The position numbers and the translations under genes were made by a program. Shown here piece after piece: positions 22,163 to 25,868 of a stretch of DNA of 25,868 nucleotides. The stretch comes from Didymodactylos carnosus (lineage: Eukaryota > Rotifera > Eurotatoria > Philodinida > Philodinidae): contig CAJNOQ010002161.1 in assembly GCA_905250885.1 (NCBI GenBank), positions 1-25,868 on the forward strand. The letters are read 5' to 3'. The notes under the pieces were generated by a model that worked only from the letters and a program-made list of their open reading frames with translations, searched no databases and had not been told where the DNA came from. How positions within the stretch are numbered: the first letter of the stretch is position 1; each line of letters begins with the position of its first letter.

Positions 22163-22254
22163 CTAGGGTGTACGCTGTTTTTGTACTTGTAAACGTGTTT
22201 TTAATACATCAATAGGTTGTGTGATTAATGATGCGATACCAGAAGCCAAGACGG
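22163..22254 (-). pseudogene. Orphan exon of a mitochondrial carrier (SLC25) gene
   Basis: On the minus strand a polypyrimidine tract and TAG acceptor lead into a frame reading SGIASLITQPIDVLKTRLQ. This contains the mitochondrial carrier signature P-x-D-V-x-K-T-R-x-Q that ends an odd-numbered helix of each carrier repeat. The frame stops after 29 codons (TAG at 22163-22165) and runs straight into the palindrome tract. A weak donor (CAA|GTACAA) lies just after the motif, so it might instead be a short exon. No other carrier exon is found in the window on this strand. It is best read as a fragment of an SLC25 gene cut off by repeat growth or rearrangement. The substrate cannot be told. Confidence 0.65.
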
Positions 22255-22262
22255 CTAGAAGA

Positions 22263-23900
22263 AAACCAGAGAAAAAATAGGGTGAGAATCACGGCGAGTG
22301 AAATTTATCTGTCTCAATGTATAGGATGAAAACGACACTTTTGAACAAGTTTTGCTTGTTTATGATACCTACCAAGATATCTCACAAAAGTGTTGGCACA
22401 AATAACCAGAACTTACCACATATTGTTCGGATCAACTAGCTAAATTTTAGAATTGAACACCGCTAATCTGTAGGAGTTGCCAAAAACAGTTATAGGCAAC
22501 TTATTGTTCGAGTGGCGAAAAAAATCTGATTTTTCGCGTTTTTAACGATTCCCAAAATAACATTAAGATTTCTTCTGCCGCTTTTTTTAAATTCCACTAT
22601 GTGTGATTCCTAAAAACTCGACGAAAATCGGAAAAATCCAAAATTCAGCTGTTTTCCCCTTGGATTTTCCTCCTTTTTCATTTTTTTAATAAAAAGAAAA
22701 GAAAACTGACATTTAGACGTTGAAAAACCCCCAGATGGACTAAAACTTTACATCTTACAAATCAACTTCCTACTATAAGCAAATGCCGTCCCTTGGAAAT
22801 GTATAGAATACCTTGCAGAATTTCATTGTTTTGTGTAACTCCTCTCCTGAATTCCTCTGAAAGAGGAAGTACAAAGACTGAAAGTTTGTACAGGGAGATT
22901 ATGCTTGAAATCTGCAAATTTTATTCATTCCATGTTCTTTCTATCTTCAACCATAACTAGAATACACGACCGGACACATGATTATTAGTAGAGCAAGTTT
23001 GAAATGATGTATTCTAACCTCCAGACTGATGTGCCTCGGTCACCAACTAAAGAGCATGAACGAATTTCAAATGATCCAGATGGAATCCGAATAATATTTC
23101 TTGGCGTTACAGGGTACTTCCACGCAGGTCCACCCAGTATTACATGAGCTAAAAGCCGGGAAGGTTTGACTGTATGCAATCGATAGCCCTACTAAAAGTG
23201 TCTAAGACTTCTTGTCGCCTCATGGAAAAGTTATTCCGAACGCAGTTTTTCCTCAGCCATAAGTTCTGACTTGAAGCGTTTTTAGGGGTGCCAGAACAGC
23301 GAAAATTCGATCTTATCTAATACTATCAAGCGTTCTCATACTACTGGCCGGGAAGAGCATACAAAGTTGCATATTTCTATCCGCAAATGAGATTTTCTTC
23401 TCTGATATTCCGAAAGAATTTTTGAGTGAAGGACCTTATCTCATTAGCAGGTATCACTCGTTTTATAGCGTGTTTGACGAGCTCAGCATTTAACAAAACA
23501 TAACTTTATTTATATTCAAATGAAAGCGGCTTCCAAGTTTGTTTATATGGCGCATTAATGAAGTCTCTAGTACTTTCTGCTTCTTCATGGTAAGCGCAGG
23601 CATGAGACCTACTTTGGCTCTTCCCTGCCTCCTCTGTCGAAAACTACACGTCAGCTCTTCGAGATCCTGTTACCCCACATACTATGCGACTAGTGCTGCA
23701 AAAGACGCAGGGTATTGACTTTGACCAGGTGGCTTTTCATGTGGCGATTTTCTGGAAATGCTGTTAAAATCCTATCATCTGGCTAGGGTCAAGAACGGGA
23801 ACCCAAAAAAGATTATTTCATACGAAGTAAAATGAGCATCCTCTTTTACTATTTCTTTAACTCAAGAATAGAGTCTTCCTACCCGAGTGAATGAACTGGA
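22263..23900. other. Noncoding DNA, nothing identified
   Basis: The region has no recognisable gene. A 64-codon minus-strand frame (22985-23179) and short plus-strand frames lack known motifs. The base composition around 22960-23200 and 23560-23760 is a little less AT-rich than elsewhere, as in the other transposon-derived stretches. Confidence 0.4.
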
Positions 23901-23902
23901 GA

Positions 23903-24095
23903 CAAAGTACTTGGGCACTTACAGGTTTTGAAAAGTTGCTGTAAACTGAAGTGCCTGGAAGTATTTTTATACATTGAGCACTTCACAAGTATTTGCTCAA
24001 GTATTTATGAGAATTCGTAAGTATCTTAAGATTTGATAAATATCTTCGTTATTTGTGATAGTACTTGGTAAAGTACATATCAAGTGCTTCTTCCA
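23903..24095. repeat. Palindrome tract, core AAGTACTT
   Basis: Words such as AAGTACTTG, AAGTGCTT, AAGTATTT and GCACTT, with ATCTTAAGAT-like pieces, recur in both orientations: CAAAGTACTTGGGCACTTAC, ATTGAGCACTTCACAAGTAT, GTACTTGGTAAAGTACATAT. Confidence 0.65.
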
Positions 24096-24574
24096 CAGAG
24101 TGCACACACAAGCAGGCTTCAATCTCTTAGATAACTCACAACATTAAAAAGATACGAGAGAGCAAAAACAGCAGAAACGCTTCTACTAAAGAAAGATTAT
24201 TTCTAAGTGTGATCGAATCATGACTGTTGTGTCCAGAGTTCCCAGATCCTCAGGTCAGAAATGCGGAATAAAAATCTCAAAATGCGGAAACTTGCGGAAA
24301 ATTTTTCTCAGAATGCGGACAAAAAGCGGAAACACATTTTCATGGTCTAACTTCATTCGTTTTCACGCACAATCACAGAGGTGCCTGCTGGAGTGCCATA
24401 ATCGACGCGATTTTCTGCCGTATTGGCATTGATTGTGGCGCCTGAGCTGGCAACTCTGCCGGCACAGAGTCAAAAAAATGTTTTCTCTAGCACTTTGTGG
24501 TTTTATTGTGGTTTTTAAACACAAGAGAAAAACAAACAGAAATGTAAGTCTCGATTTTAGTTGACACGTTGTTT

Positions 24575-24890
24575 CATATCACCGGATCGAAAAATTTTAA
24601 AAGCTTGTGCGGTCAAAACCGATTGCAGATTCGTCTTCTCCATGGTTGATTATGCGGTACGCGATAACTTCTGGATCGGGGTACTTTAGAAAAAATTTTC
24701 GACATCGTTTTCCCTTTGGTCCCATACGGTAACATTCTGAAAAATTTTTGAGCAAGACCATGAGAAAATTTTTTTCTAAAGTACCCCGATCCAAAAGTTA
24801 TTGCGTACCACATAATCAACCATGGAGAAAACGAATCTGCAATCGGTTTCGACCGAACAAGCTTTTGAAATTTTTCGATTCGGTGATATG
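24575..24890. mobile_element. Nested fold-back MITE inside the hAT element
   Basis: 316 bp made almost entirely of two inverted arms of about 135 bp (24575-24712 and 24755-24890) with about 90 percent identity. Both start CATATCACCG at the outer ends. Shared blocks include CCGATTGCAGATTCGT, CTCCATGGTTGATTATG and GGATCGGGGTACTTTAGAAA. TTT flanks both sides and could be a 3-bp target duplication. Open frames across it on the minus strand are by-products. Confidence 0.8.
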
Positions 24891-25190
24891 TTTGACTGTA
24901 TATTTTTGATTAGAATGAATAAGTTTAAGCAGATCTGGCGTTGATAAGAAATAATTATAAATTTCAGTGCATGATAACGATGAGTTTAAGCGAATTTTTA
25001 ACTCAGCTGCAATCATTTCTATCGACATACGATTTCTTTTATCGTTAAATAGATGTTTCATGGAAGAAAATGCACTTTCGACGTATGAATTACTGCACGA
25101 AATTGAAAATATAAACGAAACTAATTTGTGCACGTCTGGAGATGGTGTTGGTTTGGCAATAGGATGAGAAAGAGAATCCTCAATAAATAG
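24891..25190 (-). pseudogene. hAT transposase C-terminal (dimerisation) remnant
   Basis: The minus-strand frame reads ISCSNSYVESAFSSMKHLF followed by NDKRNRMSIEMIAAELKI. This is the hAT dimerisation signature (S-N/A-x-x-V-E-x-x-F-S then R-N-R-[LM]-S). It continues through a Leu-rich tail ending VKHITES, whose last residues come from the nested MITE. An in-frame stop precedes about 25198. The RNase-H-like catalytic core and zinc-finger N-terminus of a complete transposase (usually 500-800 aa) are absent. The tail was altered by the MITE insertion at 24575-24890. Confidence 0.8.
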
Positions 25191-25315
25191 ACATTCTTTT
25201 TTTAAATGTTATATGTAAACAGGGGAAAAACAGCAAAAGCAGACAATTCTCAAAATGCGGACAAATTGCGGAAAAAACTCCAAAATACGGACCATCTGGG
25301 AAGTCTGGTTGTGTC

Positions 25316-25868
25316 TGAAGTTTGTGTCTGACATTTATCGACAGATGCATATTTAGTCTATATAGTCCATACTTTGTATAAGCTATACGGCAGACATGTG
25401 TGTGATTGAAGAATTATTTTCATTATTGTCATTTTAGAACGACATACAAAAAAGTGTTCGTTATATACAGACACTTCTTATTTTCTTTACATGGAGCACA
25501 GGCTACTTCTATACTCACACTTATTGCAGTTTGTACCTGCAATTTTTGACTTTTCAAGGTAGAAGTACATGAAAAAGTAATTAATTCACAGGGGAAGTGC
25601 ACGGCAGTTCAGTGAGTAAGAGAGTAAAGAGACATAAATCCTTGCCACGTTTATTGTTGCAACGGTGAACATTTTCCTTTTAGTTGTTCTGGGTATCAAA
25701 AGGGTCTTTCTCAAAAAGCTTTAGTGTTTCTCTGATGTACAGGCTCAATTAAACATATAGACTATACAAAGATCTCAAAATAAAAATGTTATCTGATCAG
25801 TAATACTCATAGAAAAACTATAAAACATCAGTCTCTCTCACCTTTATTTTGAGATCAACTATTAGTCG
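25316..25868. other. Noncoding DNA at the window end
   Basis: No gene, tRNA or repeat recognised. A part of a gene extending beyond the window cannot be excluded. Confidence 0.4.

Larger units (their letters stand above)
24234..25307 (-). mobile_element. hAT-family transposon, 1,074 bp, internally deleted
   Basis: Terminal inverted repeats CAGAGTTCCCAGAT (24234) and CAGACTTCCCAGAT (complement, ending 25307) match at 13 of 14 bases and begin with CAG, typical of hAT. They are flanked by an exact 8-bp duplication, GTTGTGTC, at 24226-24233 and 25308-25315, the length hAT transposases make. Subterminal motifs AATGCGGA, TTGCGGA and AGCGGA recur near both ends and may be transposase binding sites. 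The interior keeps only the C-terminal part of a transposase (minus strand) and carries a nested MITE, so the copy cannot move by its own protein. Confidence 0.9.

Noticed and set aside
22985-23179. 64-codon minus-strand frame
   Set aside because: No motif, no splice partner and no neighbouring exon. It could be transposon debris, but nothing supports a call.
24597-24819. Minus-strand frames of 65 and 68 codons
   Set aside because: They read through the arms of the nested fold-back MITE; similar peptides arise from each arm.

Overview
The window is animal nuclear DNA: AT-rich, with short GT-AG introns (52-182 nt) inside genes and a few long ones filled with repeats. The gene families are metazoan (a matrix metalloproteinase with hemopexin domain, a THEG-repeat protein, a TLDc-domain protein, a mitochondrial carrier exon). 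A small invertebrate such as a rotifer would fit; the species cannot be fixed from the sequence.

Layout. 576-4979 (+): a seven-exon secreted matrix metalloproteinase whose second intron (2.3 kb) holds a fold-back element and a tract of short palindromic repeats. 4980-6865: intergenic, with a palindrome tract and a 380-bp inverted-repeat element. 6866-7412 (+): a two-exon THEG-repeat protein. 7413-8885: intergenic, with two more palindrome tracts. 8886-16387 (-): a TLDc-domain gene of the OXR1/NCOA7 type. It has two possible 5' ends: a two-exon leader (16387-15394) and a separate first exon (12363-11995). Both are in phase with the same downstream exons.

From 17 kb to the end the window is accessory DNA: a GC-rich palindromic island, a tRNA-like gene (-), a fold-back element (18130-18645), a decayed RAG1-like transposase (19816-21655, +), two more palindrome islands, an orphan mitochondrial carrier exon (22163-22254, -), an AAGTACTT-type island, and a hAT transposon (24234-25307). 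The hAT element has an exact 8-bp target duplication, a transposase C-terminal remnant and a nested fold-back MITE.

The genes do not form a pathway. The points most worth following are the RAG1-like relic, the series of palindrome islands that each use a different core (GGATCC, AGATCT, ACCGGT, GTGCAC, AGTACT and others), and the alternative first exon of the TLDc gene.
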